DNA of 64,000 bases from JABWCQ01 sp964530625 (lineage in GTDB: Bacteria; Electryoneota; RPQS01): NCBI GenBank assembly GCA_964530625.1, contig CAZHAK010000006.1, forward strand, positions 62,001 through 126,000, written 5' to 3'. Position 1 is the stretch's first letter. Each line of letters opens with the position of its first letter. Of the stretch, positions 46,601 to 54,063 are shown piece after piece. The position numbers and the translations under genes were made by a program. Under the pieces are notes generated by a model. That model was not told the DNA's origin. It saw only the letters and a list, made by a program, of their open reading frames with translations, and did no database searches.

Positions 46601-49600
46601 ACGTGATGGCTCCGATGGCGCAGGTCTTCGTTTGGGAAGATGGCGTCAATATTGACAACCTTGAAAACTGCGCCAGCTGGACTGAAGAGCAAGTTGGTGA
46701 CAGTGTTGAACGCTTTACGTGGCTGACGGTCGGCGCCTGTGCCGATGAAGAAGAAGCTGACGCTTACGGCGCGCATTGGTTCATCAAGCGTGCCGCAGAT
46801 CACCCGCTCGAAATGTGGAGCTGGTGCTTCATCGGTGACGATTCGACTGGACCGTTCTCCGTGAATAACGTAGACCTTTGGCACAACGACTGCCCGGCGC
46901 CGCAACCCGGCCTGTGGTATGATGTCGCGGTGTTGACGACTGATCAAGCCGGTAACGAGCTTACTTGGACGCAGTTCCTGAACTACGGTGAAGGCACGAC
47001 CGTCGAAGAAAAGTGGAACTGGTTGATGGCTAATGGTTACGTCAAGCGCTTCTACGTGGCTGACACTGAAGCACCTGTGGCCTACAGCCTCGTCGCTGCA
47101 CCGGATTGCACCCCTGATTCATCTGTAATCTTCCTGCACGGTGACATAACGTTGACCGCACAGGTTGATGACGAAGATGTTGATGCCGTGACGTTTGCCT
47201 TCCTCGAAGTCGGATCAGCCGGCCCGTGGACGGTGATCGAGCGCGTCGCAAGTGCGGACGGCGGCATCGAAGTTGTCGAAGGACCGAACGGTACGTACTC
47301 GCTGGCTGAAGGTTACTGGAATACTGAATTGTTGAACGGTACCTACTGGTTGGGCGCGTTCGCTGAAGACGACTTCGGCAATATGGACGGCAACCTCGCG
47401 GGCGGCGCGGAAGGCGCACCGAACGCCATGCTGCAAGTCAACGTGGACAACGAAGCTCCGGTCGCGACCATTGTGTCGGTCTGGACTACGGATGATCCCA
47501 CGCAGACTCCGCTGACGCAACTTGAACGCGGTTCAGAAGTGACCTTCCACCTCGAAGCGTCCGATAACTTCACCGTGCGCAAGGTTCGCTTCTACTACCG
47601 TCACACCAACGGCGATCCGGACAACTGGACGCAGGTGGGTGGTGACCGTACGTGGCCGTTCAGCTTCAATTGGACAGTGCCGGTTGACCTTGTCGTCGGC
47701 TGGAACTATGACTTCGCGGCTGTCGCGGTTGACTACTGTGAACAGACGGATCGCTTCGACGATCAAGGCAACTACATCATTGATTGGACTGCTCCGATTG
47801 TTGATGAAGAAGCCAACATCTCGATCGTTTCGCTGAACGGATTCATTGACGTGGAAGGCACGCCGCATGTCCACGGAACCGATATCTGTATCTACGCTCA
47901 CTCCGAGCCCGGTTTGGATCACGTCCGCTTCATCTTCGTAAGTGCTGAAGGTGACACGACGGAAATCCGTACGGTTGAAGGTGATATTAATCAGACTGTC
48001 TGGACAAACTGTGGTGAATCCGGTTCGTACTGGGATGTCACAGTGTTACCGGAAGGCCCGGGCCAGATCTGCGCGATCGGATCGGCTGACCTTGGCGGAG
48101 ACCTTGTCACCGTCGCGGAAGATTGCCGCAACATCGTGATTGACCATAGCCTGCCGTGGTCGTTGACCGACAACCTGCCTGATTCGCATGGCTTGTTGGG
48201 TGGTTACTGCAGCATCAGTGAAAGCGGTGATATAGATGACATCTGGGTGCACTTCAACAACGAACTCACAGACGCCGGTTTGGACAGCGTGTGGTTCGAG
48301 TGGAAGTGGGCTGCGGATCCGAACGATGATCTCTACTGGAGTTCATTCGGCTACGCCTATCAAGACAACGGTCTGACTGGAAACTGGGTCTATTCGTGGG
48401 ATGTTTACAACGCTTTCGAACAGTGCGGTACAATCAGCCTCCGTGCAGTATTGAGTGACAATTCAGTGCCCGAATCGAATCTGGCTTACGTCCTGTTCGC
48501 CGATACGGTTCGTGTCGATAACTGTGCGCCGGATGTCTCCTTCACCAACGTGAACGGTGACCTGACTCCGGAAGGCACCACTGTACCGTGGGGTGAAACG
48601 ATTAACATCGTCGCCACGGCACAAGACGTCTTCGGTAACGGCGGCAACAGTGCGATTGACAGCGTCTGCTTCTACGGCTCACGAAACGGTAGTACCTTCG
48701 CCTACATCTGGTGCGACACGCAAGGTCCGTTGTGGTCAACACAACTGGCGACCAGCGCACTTGAACTGGGTGTGTACTACCTGCAAGTGATCGCATGGGA
48801 CGAAGCCGGCAACTGTGCTGAGCACGTCATTACCATCAACATCGAAGACAGCCAGTACCAGAAGGCGTGCATCGTCGGTTACGATGCCGACAACGACTTC
48901 GGCTGTCCTGATCTTATCTATGCGGTGACCGACGACTGCGATACCAACTACACCTCCAGTGTGATGTTCCAGGTTTCTACGAACCAGGGACAAGACTGGG
49001 TGCCGCTGGGTCAAGCCGTCCACGCGCACGACGAACAGTGTAACGAGTGGCTGCAGTGGAACCTGTGGTCAGTACAAGTCGAATTCGACCTGTATCCTGC
49101 AACAGCTTGGTTCCGTGCGGTCGCCACTGATGAATCTAACAACGTTGATCCTGATCCTGCTATTTGGCGTCGTCAAGACGTGACGGTGACGGAAGAAACG
49201 CAAATCTGGGCGCCTGACTGGGTGCGTGTCCCGAGCAACGGTGAACAACAGCCGTGGGTCCTGGCCACTTTGGAAGACTACACCGAAAGCTGCTTCATTG
49301 AAGCAGGCGTGGTGTGCGTCGAACCTGAAGCCGGCTCAGCCTACTACGCTGGTATCCTGCCCTCGAATACACAACCGTGTCAGCTGGAAGATGAAGACGG
49401 TACGGTCACAATCTTCACCTCGAACAAGGTGCAGCAAGGCGACAATACGTTCATCCAGATGGTGACCTACGGTATGGACATCCATAAGGCCAACTACCAA
49501 GGTGGATCAAACGGAACACTTGCCAGTGAAGATGGCGTTCTCGAAGTGACCATACCTGCGTGGGGCACCGGATGGCAAGGTTCCTTGTGGTTCCAGCCCT

Positions 49601-52600
49601 ACCTGCCGTCACAGTCGCACAGCTTGGTGCCCGCCTATCAGTACTACTACACGTTGATTTCAGATGTTGAAGAAATTCAATCTGATGATCTCGACGAGTT
49701 CGATATCGTGGAAGCGGCTGCGTCCTTCCGTATGCGCTTCGACAACAGCCTGCTTCCGGAAAACGCGGAAGAGTGGCAAGTCGTAGTTGCTTACTGGAAC
49801 TGGGATGCTTCCGATGAATCCGGTCAAAGCCAGGGTATGTGGCAAGAGTGGGGTATCCGCTATAACGACCGCGACCTTGAAAACGGAATCATTGACTTCC
49901 AGTGGACACCGGATTGGGATATTTCTGACGTGACGTCGGTCTGTCCGGATCGTGTTCGCTTCGGTGTGTTCATCACGACTATCCGTCCGATTGACGAGTT
50001 CGTCCGCCTGAACAGCGGTGATGATTGTAACCCGTTGTTTGAAAACCCGATTTACAACGGTATGCCGGTTGTGGATTGCACCCCGAACTGGTGGGTGGTC
50101 TTAGGCGAAGGCGAAATTCCGCCGACTCCGGATCGTGTCGACGTCTGGTTGGACGGTATCCGTATAGTCAATGACGGGCAGACTGTTGAGCTAGACGGTG
50201 ATTACGATGAAGGTTGTTACAGCGATCGTATCTTTGACATCGACTATGATGAGGTGAGTGGCATCTTCTCCGTCGAATTTAGCGACAACTACTACAGTTG
50301 CCCGCCGTGGTTTGGCTGCTTGCTCCACGGTATCCATACGATTCAATTCTTCGTGGATGACCGCCCGACCAACATCACGCCGTTCTTTGTGGACAACACT
50401 GATCCGACGGCACATGCTGAGACGTTCTATATCGGTGATGTCGAAACGACAATTTGGGCTGACCTGATTGACCGTGAATCCGGTATTGATACGTCCTACG
50501 TCTATCTGGATCTTACCAACTGCGAGTTCCCGGAAGAGTACGTGCACGAAATCACTGCGGAAGCCATGACGTTTGAGCCGATCTTTGAGAACCAAGTTCA
50601 AATCGGTTATCGCGCCTCTGTCACGATTCAGTGGGACGGCCTGCTGGAAACCTTGTGGTCAGACTGGTACGACGAACAGTCCGGTGGTTATACTTACGAT
50701 TCCTGCCCGTTGACGATGTGTGCGCATTGGCACATCTACAATAACGTGTGTCTCGAGAACGACAACTCGCACGACTACCGGTATACTGTAGACATCGTAC
50801 CGCCGGTCATCACGCCTGTGTCGCCAGTGGGCGCAGCAATTGACGATGACGGCGACGGCGTAGCTAACGAAGATCCTGTCGACTGCTTGAATAATGACGG
50901 TGACTTCTACTGGACCCATGATTGGGGCTGGAGTGACCGTTTTGACGAAGACCCGATTAACTTCGAAGAAGCCGTGTTCAACTGCGGCGAGCGCCCGACT
51001 ATTCAGGCCTCGATCAGTGACTGGGCACGCTGCTGCTTCGGTGCATCGGGTGTTGACCTGAACAATGTGAGCTTCATTATTGACGGTGTTGAGTTCATGG
51101 CCGCTGATACAACGGTTGAAGGCTTGAACTTCTACATCACGTCACCTGGTCTGAATGACTTTGTCTTCAGCATCGGTGGTCCGTCCTCCGGCGAAGCCGC
51201 AGATATGTTCTACACGCCTGGTGACCACCAGATCACCATGTTTGTGCCGGATGCCGCTGGAAACATCGGTACGACGGACAATCAAGGTATCTCGTGGACG
51301 TGGCATGTTGACTGTCCGGGACCGGCGGTTGAATTCGAAGACACTGAATGCGGTGCTTGGTTCAATCCTGAGTTCGACCAGCAGAACCCGCAAGAGTTTA
51401 CGTTTATCGTAAGCACTGTGGAATCTGCGCCGATCGCCCCGAATGGCATTCAGTACTCGGTTCATACCGTTCCTGATAGCATCTGGGTCAGCGGCCCGAC
51501 CGTCATCAACCCGGCTGGTCGTGACGAAGTCGTCGTAACCTACACGATGGACGGATCCTTCCCGGATGGCCAGACGGGTCTGTCAATTACGGTTGAAACC
51601 CGTAACATCTACTATATCTTGGGTGAACCTGATGGTTACAACCGCTCCAGCCGCACCTTCTGGGCTGACAACTGCGATCCTTCTGACGTGGCGCACTTCC
51701 CGGCAACGGGCGACAGCGTCATGAACGAAGGCAACGTGGTCGTCGAAATCCAGTACAGTGATGACTGTGGCGGCACAATCTTCGGAAACACCGGCAAGAC
51801 AGTTGACATATCAAGTCTCAAGAATGGCAATACCGCCAACTTGGACCTGAATATGTTGAGAACTTCCACGACTGCTTCGACGGGTACCGACGGCAAGTCC
51901 GCCTCAATGCTAGTTAAGTCTGAAACCCGCATTGACCGCAACGGCGACGGCACGCTGGATGACAACGGATCCGGTATCAATACCGACCGCGTCTGGTTCG
52001 TCGTGGTTCCGCCGCGTGGCCCTGTGCAGCGTTATGAAGATATCGAAGACTTCATCGAACTGACGACCTCCAGCGCGAAAATCGTGTTGGTTGACCCGGT
52101 CGCAGGTGTGTGGACAGTTAACGCGTACGCCGAAGACTGTGTCGGCAACCTGTTGACGGCCACCTGGACGTTCCGCGTCCTGAGCACCGGCCCGATTGTC
52201 CAGTTCGGTAATGTTGAAGAAAGCTGTCAGTATAACGGTTTCTGGAATCCGAATGAACCGTTGAACTTTACGGCGACAGTTGAAGAGAATGACGGCGCAA
52301 ACGTGCGTAACGGTGACATCAGCGTCCGCTTCGTTGGTCTTTATGACTGCGACGGAAGCATCTGTGAGCAGCCGCTGACGGCCAACGTCTCGTTGGACAT
52401 CAGCCCGGCCTACAGCAACACCAACGTTGAGCAGATCTTCACGGTAAACGGCGAAGCGACGTTCGGTACATTCGGTGGTAACGGTATCCCGAATGATATC
52501 CGCATCGTCCTGACCGCGCGTGACCAGTACGGCACGGTACGTGAAGTTGTTCAGACATGGGTTGTTGATGATGCCGCACCGGTGGTTCAGATTATTAGCC

Positions 52601-54051
52601 CGCTGCCCAACAGCGTGGTCAATGGCGATCTGCCGGTCACGATCAGCGCTCGTTACTTTGACGATGAAGACGCCGGTGCAGCAGGCTTCCCGGGCGACGA
52701 TCAATCCATCCTGATGGATAAGAACGTTGCTCCGACGACTGGCTTAATCGGTGGTACTAACCTGAAGGGTATGAAGGGTGCCGACGTTTCGACCATCACG
52801 ACGACCAAGCTCGACCTTGGAGCATGGCGTGAAGCGATGACGCGCGGTATCTCAAGCCTCGACGGCAACAGCGGTATTGATCCGAACTGTATCGAGTTCC
52901 GCCTGTTGAACCATAACAGCAACCAATACAGCGATCTGCTTGAAGGCTCCGTCCGCAACGGTGGAATTATTACCTGGACCGGAAATCTTGAAGAAGGTCA
53001 CTACACAGTGGTCCTGACGGTTTGCGACCGAGTGTGCAACACGACGAGCGAAGTTTGGAGCTTCTTCGTTGACCGCGGTGGTGTCAATAACGTCCGATTC
53101 CTTGAGCCTTATCATGTGTCATCTATGCCGCATTGCTTCAAGGCGCTGATTTCGGGTAACCTGTATGACCGTGGCAGCATGCGCATGACTGTAGAAGGCG
53201 CCATGTTGGTTGAAGAAGCATTGGTCTGGGCACCGATCGTGGTAAATGCGCCTGTAACCTTTAGTGGTGACACCGCAATCTACTGCGCGAACTTTGACCT
53301 TGTTGGACTTGTCAGTATCCGAGTCACCTTGAACGGTAACTACAACGGTGGTATTCCGTTCGCAGGTGTGCAGCAGGTCTACACGGTGGATACGGGCGTG
53401 CCGGTCTTCACGGGTGTTCAACCTCCTGTAAACGATATCAACTCGCCGTTGGGCATTGGCCAGCCGATTACCTTCCGCGTTGACTTCGAAGAAGTGGGCA
53501 CGACGGGTCTCGATCCGGCCAGCGTCCGCATCTGGTTGACGAAGCATGATGGTACCATAGTGGGCGCTGAGCAGTCGGTCAGCATTGCCGGCAACGGCCT
53601 GTCTGGCTACGCGACTCTGCCGTTCCAAGGTTTGGAAATTGGCCAATATGACCTGCATGCTGAAGTCAGCGATCTGGCAGGAAACCGTGCAACCGGAAGC
53701 TGGCACTACTTCGTCGGTTCGCCCGGTGTCGGCTTTGCAGGCGAAACGTACAACTATCCGAATCCGTTCACGAAGGACGATGGCTTCACAACCTTTGTCC
53801 TGCCGATTGAACCGGGTTCTGCAAGTGGCGCGTACGTCTCGATCAAGATCTACGACTTCTCGGGACGCTTCGTGGCGACGGTTTACGAAGGTTCACTTGC
53901 CGACAACAACATGGCCATTACTTGGGCCGGTACCAACGATAAGGGCGAAGAAGTCGCCGCCGGTGTGTACCTTGCCAACGTGACCGTGTCGGGCAGCGGT
54001 AAGACCGTCAATAACATCGTCAAGGTAGCCTACAAGCAGGCCAGTAACTAA
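31645..54051 (+). CDS. Giant secreted multidomain surface protein with T9SS/FlgD-like tail
   Basis: One uninterrupted frame encodes about 7,468 residues. ATG 31645 is chosen because AGGAG (31631-31635) precedes it and the product then begins with a clear signal peptide (MRSKTPFVWLVSAVTALFVL, cleavage after ANAQ); the frame is open back to 31474 but that part is untypical. The body is a long series of diverged Ig-like, beta-sandwich modules of roughly 100-160 residues, separated by VDNTAP / LDNQPP / VDNEAPVA-type junctions and often ending AxDxxGN. It is rich in Asp, Trp, Tyr and Cys and poor in Lys. Calcium-type loops (DNDADGLFDE near 39270, DNDGDGLVDE near 43870, DDDGDGVANED near 50842, DRNGDGTLDD near 51935) are scattered along it. 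The C-terminus has YNYPNPF and IKIYDFSGRFVATV, a FlgD/Por secretion-type tail. It is probably exported and displayed; the ligand is unknown. Confidence 0.9.
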   Translation: MRSKTPFVWLVSAVTALFVLLLPQQANAQINADLQIVAICIEDSLLPPNGIIDELGDVLRLTARAAYVDNYCDSIDVGLDPLPDLGVLIPALYPTIVINCPSGVTNSLYEMQTTVQLGQGLAGPNLDSCLVTSVLTFHPEGVAVPAGAPLDFGITWFGFANTPPPGGQATVCLDAGYSIAAPCSINSGCAFLQFSEAGGIKFDGIVAIGDSIWLDSALAVTLDSMAGGDTLIWNGSGLTCDTDDDTLYWGDTIIVAPCFYENGLVNACANDTIWLYRYEWDAAGGDIWPDDAALIDSFPCVRPVDNSPPTLDQVCIDSCTIIQNNYLDNDSIAGCGDVFRIWLSTVQNGLPTQNNPANNCDGDSVFLDNFAALWHNWGIDCDTVSQNFDVSWMAVDFRDIVPAGARFPVNEDSIHLCSLDSVWVSNRFGVSANPGAANDLMWIDIPIDTAHWDSLEMCIQEALIAGDTIYVYSLDDAGNASNPVAFGDTAGTLVGCDICLDNQPPLLPGSEVYWSYDGVDNYCNQRFSPYDSALASYFTNLAPDSIRWYLDAVDSVYDTTDYIHNLQKVYLIGFDVRVIPDDDPDTPSGAIISSLDYYHPMAEPDSSNWDWRSPYVPGLDSSACFTWYGKNGPDSLDPRFNFLANYCPWGMLVGITEARYMDAGGCNAIWGSDHDGITSILDGYTQLNALYAVVDSCFPTTTIALDLDTLQGPALPLGPDYAGIIDPYLWTDGDALPWLQFKARRWFTQGLLDTCLAEDLCYTVRLDSIYTQGPWPFGAADSIYYDHTDAVNGSHTRVCESLPFFFNDIQTDTIAFEWGMLGPNGSPLPDGLYCMRLELQDNAGNVYLGDSLCLWINGLGPEIDSINVVNEILDCNMNFFAGESLCVWLQTDTSAQFVMFDFSCILNIDSVASAYDTIWVNTPYSTDNATYKRWYACLEVDLAMIDTADVTNNDYQIDEYDVTCVNAGTFGIIQVLAFDSDSNSTAATNLTPTCNNIALLGESRCPRIVGPIEFWFFDPDTIFPAGVVNLGDSINSLFAGFDDFGPMPMWNAISPGSVDSSGAYDAITNPAHDQRHDSVFVRILLDTLSITNWDLGADTTYHDTLVLEFRNPNTVENRRRQIRKPLFIPTCTNLDGSVGCEDPDNNTIYDGRLEIDEHNLALAEFRYQWNGTWFINAGTDSQMLVPITGQDTIIVSAWTVDGDSFQVLGNDTIYLICDTTDAVLDVDNDNPEFLEWTGIAPGVRQPGTHSTATVENAGWDDDCGFRYADGDTFQLVVHADEQVHYDPNAYPNEDGSEMVGGDWKITGNWQISLVDSTAGQLIVWNGGLDTIMVELISVLPESLDTDEWAYTLTGRIYNLPADTFIYNSCFVIRGAWDQGANPGRYNQPPFSDAFEEDSFEDTTFCLHLIPCDPWADGCPDVYGPDLINGWIAPEDTNITVCATIIETCEITDCVPGTHADSIRVVEGDFQRITDDPNPWVVPDSVGAWFLYDNGLGDTLGWARMYYWWLRADSSDLATIWCDGDYLDFEIRFVTWEGVADSMTFDSCVQVDVNEPRWVNWVIEDSTFNDLDWLGANEPCFDPDQPLILSGTLTDDNIDCSPADGIGIDTSKIWADLSVLLGDASADSVKPDTVWYNAATSTAIAFWFITLDSNFYCLNTLEPYFRFHAGHDSIGHHDRELFMQDTLKVCSDCVPPAIFTSDAWCECDSALAAIETDTLNPVHVLPTDLPYLSFGSEVTFKIGVVDADHDSSLGLPHEAYADLSTIDPALSWTINDAYYETNTDAAIDTACYVWGLGCDGGTSFFLDSMYHNGDTIWVNFALADSVGNVDTILYAIAIFDSLPPIVDFIYTIGDDSIRAYISPGDDHIHVYADINGYVNDLVSAPEHVWADFSQFQCDSASKSWYDTVYANYVEHLGGDNYRAWWGWYPGSWTGNPLDINYLIPGDTTSLPWDTLSACESCSTWNVGAEGWYDSIWVYVTDEACNMGQHFNVFEVSGCDSTTPGLDSVWVWGNGCKSPGWISSTPLDSGHIEVWAWMDTTFNALADTLTIDSLQANFIQLGSPRYDWTDWTVPQFYGGWPVYGVNPVPDSTRWDTMTVNGRVRLIGKWLWLTADGLGDCEEVTVAVKSIRQTGLGGAHGYYMDVEYGTARVDTTRPVIYDMRVHSSTVSDAETTWVTPNYPLYVDFYAVDTGCSLNTDHIGFDLTHDEGGPGPFITFCGGILDSLWSWDTLAFEVMWYSGYDTLNPINLDSAACADSICIRFTGTPLFGDTCNLIDLDDLTGCVEAHIEDCLSNPAIPVQKTVTTDDRPPQYVNSVPWGDYTFVTGFPGDPDSVGIDSVLVLQNSNYNLDWDSTLYVYVIVDNWPGDTLMSWTKTWIDFTGFLNTPIQHPDSIYYNIDGMHRDSLLWVIPLYDGGGPLFDVNVLSNRYWYELRLSDSLCNSDSLFCSILDSAVSMTIQNWNSPNPGMILLCDSNTVACSDTDYVDQYNMALWNDEKVSPDLTHENLYKIYTSPGNWSWFSHEDENTTRFFIFVQDSVLQCDGIDNDADGLFDEIGEGVDFYTADLRINTMPQVAHVDSMNVDGVWIDYLWYADNFSEHEYQVDLFISDIYGHRDTLTCDGGTALTFYEDETCPTGEDLYFWNNGVQLTVRVNNTFDPDVHLHDLTADDSVFVFASFDSIQIDVFDPYILNEPGEPGSGVDLSPDNSEDSTTWNGTASSTIQLVDPFNNVVASFYQTYYDDTLFYNEGPLTLSDTTETLEGLSDGIYTIRITTLDRVGNSCDFEWSFILDRECPEIYEAYASRPGLNTPVDSLLASWDYVELYAHIADSLDGVDSVVFEYAFDANRDGNVDALSYWQNVNLLTDEGQAWDTEYPFNAYWNIRNLPWSSEDTLGLPPVNPDGSCTNLYFVRVRAFDIYGHECRDTFAVNITDDIAPLAYIKLFDDYPVIDGPTGPQSSLVQCFNPNTMTDSLLRVCADDWIDTSLYYDPIPGDTFTTFGDWFDLYEGVFQYKFFDAPGDVVPGNQDPTVGWVNLPSGQHGDGQDTIVARDDWTQDFCINWNVSDLASGQYNLRMVGIDVCGNYDYLNTPVVTFRVECDTTEPLALICFPEPDMCVTNYRCDSTVWVPVQALAPLFADIDSIAFFFVDSLSIPGLGIHTFLGGSTDPDSIANGLAYYSSTGWNTNNLLSGYYWLYAVAYDTSALFDTDPIWTRVFVDNTMPEVTACWVGEAYGGDDFIVIQTINEGNSFALRANAQDNLGLDIDCGITGVQFQMLDRFGNWRNLEQTFNWNQAYGADVFVSPTDGFDSSPDVAGFYEVIVSFDEFGNSPLDSMRFRAYAIDNVEWGDNNVQGDYNRDCMVDRDLECGVEICCMAIEIRDGIPAGTNLWCFNHGWYQWGVPQFTAPSTPIIDGDKFSTCNYQNPLDTLMFIANVDVDVEDEWLMYFKYWRADGTSDTFDIPNNYTLNPALPRNADSAVVLQSTYDTVGVIWTGARAWLDSADAADGLVYSRWDFVAYVEDLTGNIEWWSDQNSCYIYTFCPPNTPITDVSYVTNDVNNPENRVRVTEPVVWTDAETDTIEVLYNRTTDPGSNDPEALVLFYVDADAIRNCHDDSVQVFNIELWMMLDDTTLQSVCDGSPVETFDFFGDFKAWDQFPPDNGTGQYEFGLYFDNSYPPGTYNFSAVVNYIVYAPFANDTLNEGDADCDRLIEVSDSTRLDLVVRIVNVNEPQVVYCYPPYGDVCGAHNTVPLSANDVSDPDYFSGEIDTVWFQYWDGDSWEAIIDAYTGLSYDANPGSAYVRFQFDEKELPGMAGWYYERHDNPNYSWYAERDLFPDVAVYIWSTGTFYPMSDVGGGFWQADVFLNHGDDSCYDYSFVIDANDNNVWEANGIDRWIDDPRNIDWENQDPIAYDRCSEDQIDEVFGEDAAFSTICLCEYVINYNSTLYGDGHHEFRTVVGWHDQVAYHVIENPAPGDSLHVFFVDNDAPVATHDIEGENFWLNGGHCADPWETSFVTDIQPIDGDYNLVVEDICAVIYQVSLTNNPFMDSSWVNVDTIYSDDDMGWAEAWPGFWTAYDPTADNIDNDGDGLVDETYDVQAGDGRGEENTTFWSRSIVTDHCGNTYCTVAESIYVDVSEPRACIELVGGIEPGVDGNDVIVVPDSRDLTIVAVNQDYAGFDPAILGVFQYRTLNPIGSWTNIQADTLSNDTVRHVGDSLTATWDLLSYFQQTGNDPEGWYQLRVIAIDTVGNTDMCDNDVCYITIRLNDTQPAARIEVHQISNSDTTEVAISCTVDSSYYIHTGDPYCIQAFFAPTNIDTGLASLTFQYAEVNGGVPSNWRNIQTIWDPIDNGLDGDTTECVWFQPQPEDVGDQEIFWIRVIVEDYNGNDTSDVVVLYVDGIAPTGDGLATGTVPVETACGDRCRFDIAPGQALVTMTFDPDMLSGEFNEDNVWLTAARQDSMHVWEVDSLGDSSLVWVLNPWYSHNFGEMTRLDDDEWFFDFGGDLCDYWANNLGGDGGGLDYGCYVFMVHFTDCQGNEDSVEVTTDCDESTTNLVCIDCYPTVPEHTDITWLEYQGYDCVDEDGVTLRDEILDGTTEIGGDQEVEIGGVIPDYEQSIQYMVLYVESADAGVAETAVDTFWWDQAYNSHDYPAWHTHWWLADTTDEGDLMYPSGYYRVWARAHDAICQIEPLEMLDEFWVHVDNNEPVGDITQVNGEPVVGDEGFVYEIHAGDDDPATLWVEWTDGLTPNDSTQTNNIVQVWCKNIWHPNQADAWTLCGYVPSPCNPHYIELDLTGITCGDSLHVVPIVQDRWANGDLDVQRVMSAFDEGHAISIYIYDTTPPSSMLWSVGVSEEPWCDSGGRQQGVDGLWIVNQQTHSVSVGALGDLHDIWLHAFTTIGDDWPVQSGDVQRVYFEYSFDGTTWFEIGVDEEDEQPCAWGGDEPNPWWDGIDHDIFWSVVWDVSGLAGDVMVRSWAEDECGNLEEMENYTVSFDVMAPMAQVFVWEDGVNIDNLENCASWTEEQVGDSVERFTWLTVGACADEEEADAYGAHWFIKRAADHPLEMWSWCFIGDDSTGPFSVNNVDLWHNDCPAPQPGLWYDVAVLTTDQAGNELTWTQFLNYGEGTTVEEKWNWLMANGYVKRFYVADTEAPVAYSLVAAPDCTPDSSVIFLHGDITLTAQVDDEDVDAVTFAFLEVGSAGPWTVIERVASADGGIEVVEGPNGTYSLAEGYWNTELLNGTYWLGAFAEDDFGNMDGNLAGGAEGAPNAMLQVNVDNEAPVATIVSVWTTDDPTQTPLTQLERGSEVTFHLEASDNFTVRKVRFYYRHTNGDPDNWTQVGGDRTWPFSFNWTVPVDLVVGWNYDFAAVAVDYCEQTDRFDDQGNYIIDWTAPIVDEEANISIVSLNGFIDVEGTPHVHGTDICIYAHSEPGLDHVRFIFVSAEGDTTEIRTVEGDINQTVWTNCGESGSYWDVTVLPEGPGQICAIGSADLGGDLVTVAEDCRNIVIDHSLPWSLTDNLPDSHGLLGGYCSISESGDIDDIWVHFNNELTDAGLDSVWFEWKWAADPNDDLYWSSFGYAYQDNGLTGNWVYSWDVYNAFEQCGTISLRAVLSDNSVPESNLAYVLFADTVRVDNCAPDVSFTNVNGDLTPEGTTVPWGETINIVATAQDVFGNGGNSAIDSVCFYGSRNGSTFAYIWCDTQGPLWSTQLATSALELGVYYLQVIAWDEAGNCAEHVITINIEDSQYQKACIVGYDADNDFGCPDLIYAVTDDCDTNYTSSVMFQVSTNQGQDWVPLGQAVHAHDEQCNEWLQWNLWSVQVEFDLYPATAWFRAVATDESNNVDPDPAIWRRQDVTVTEETQIWAPDWVRVPSNGEQQPWVLATLEDYTESCFIEAGVVCVEPEAGSAYYAGILPSNTQPCQLEDEDGTVTIFTSNKVQQGDNTFIQMVTYGMDIHKANYQGGSNGTLASEDGVLEVTIPAWGTGWQGSLWFQPYLPSQSHSLVPAYQYYYTLISDVEEIQSDDLDEFDIVEAAASFRMRFDNSLLPENAEEWQVVVAYWNWDASDESGQSQGMWQEWGIRYNDRDLENGIIDFQWTPDWDISDVTSVCPDRVRFGVFITTIRPIDEFVRLNSGDDCNPLFENPIYNGMPVVDCTPNWWVVLGEGEIPPTPDRVDVWLDGIRIVNDGQTVELDGDYDEGCYSDRIFDIDYDEVSGIFSVEFSDNYYSCPPWFGCLLHGIHTIQFFVDDRPTNITPFFVDNTDPTAHAETFYIGDVETTIWADLIDRESGIDTSYVYLDLTNCEFPEEYVHEITAEAMTFEPIFENQVQIGYRASVTIQWDGLLETLWSDWYDEQSGGYTYDSCPLTMCAHWHIYNNVCLENDNSHDYRYTVDIVPPVITPVSPVGAAIDDDGDGVANEDPVDCLNNDGDFYWTHDWGWSDRFDEDPINFEEAVFNCGERPTIQASISDWARCCFGASGVDLNNVSFIIDGVEFMAADTTVEGLNFYITSPGLNDFVFSIGGPSSGEAADMFYTPGDHQITMFVPDAAGNIGTTDNQGISWTWHVDCPGPAVEFEDTECGAWFNPEFDQQNPQEFTFIVSTVESAPIAPNGIQYSVHTVPDSIWVSGPTVINPAGRDEVVVTYTMDGSFPDGQTGLSITVETRNIYYILGEPDGYNRSSRTFWADNCDPSDVAHFPATGDSVMNEGNVVVEIQYSDDCGGTIFGNTGKTVDISSLKNGNTANLDLNMLRTSTTASTGTDGKSASMLVKSETRIDRNGDGTLDDNGSGINTDRVWFVVVPPRGPVQRYEDIEDFIELTTSSAKIVLVDPVAGVWTVNAYAEDCVGNLLTATWTFRVLSTGPIVQFGNVEESCQYNGFWNPNEPLNFTATVEENDGANVRNGDISVRFVGLYDCDGSICEQPLTANVSLDISPAYSNTNVEQIFTVNGEATFGTFGGNGIPNDIRIVLTARDQYGTVREVVQTWVVDDAAPVVQIISPLPNSVVNGDLPVTISARYFDDEDAGAAGFPGDDQSILMDKNVAPTTGLIGGTNLKGMKGADVSTITTTKLDLGAWREAMTRGISSLDGNSGIDPNCIEFRLLNHNSNQYSDLLEGSVRNGGIITWTGNLEEGHYTVVLTVCDRVCNTTSEVWSFFVDRGGVNNVRFLEPYHVSSMPHCFKALISGNLYDRGSMRMTVEGAMLVEEALVWAPIVVNAPVTFSGDTAIYCANFDLVGLVSIRVTLNGNYNGGIPFAGVQQVYTVDTGVPVFTGVQPPVNDINSPLGIGQPITFRVDFEEVGTTGLDPASVRIWLTKHDGTIVGAEQSVSIAGNGLSGYATLPFQGLEIGQYDLHAEVSDLAGNRATGSWHYFVGSPGVGFAGETYNYPNPFTKDDGFTTFVLPIEPGSASGAYVSIKIYDFSGRFVATVYEGSLADNNMAITWAGTNDKGEEVAAGVYLANVTVSGSGKTVNNIVKVAYKQASN
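53749..54051 (+). other. C-terminal T9SS/FlgD-like domain of the giant protein
   Basis: Residues about 7369-7468: YNYPNPF, VSIKIYDFSGRFVATVYEG, WAGTNDKGEEVAAGVYLANV and a final VKVAYKQ. This is the layout of the type IX sorting tail and of the FlgD Ig-like fold common at the end of large secreted proteins in FCB bacteria: a YPNPF entry, an I-x-I-Y-D strand, W-D/G-G-x-N-x-x-G and AGxYxxxV. Confidence 0.85.
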
Positions 54052-54063
54052 ACGACAACTTGC

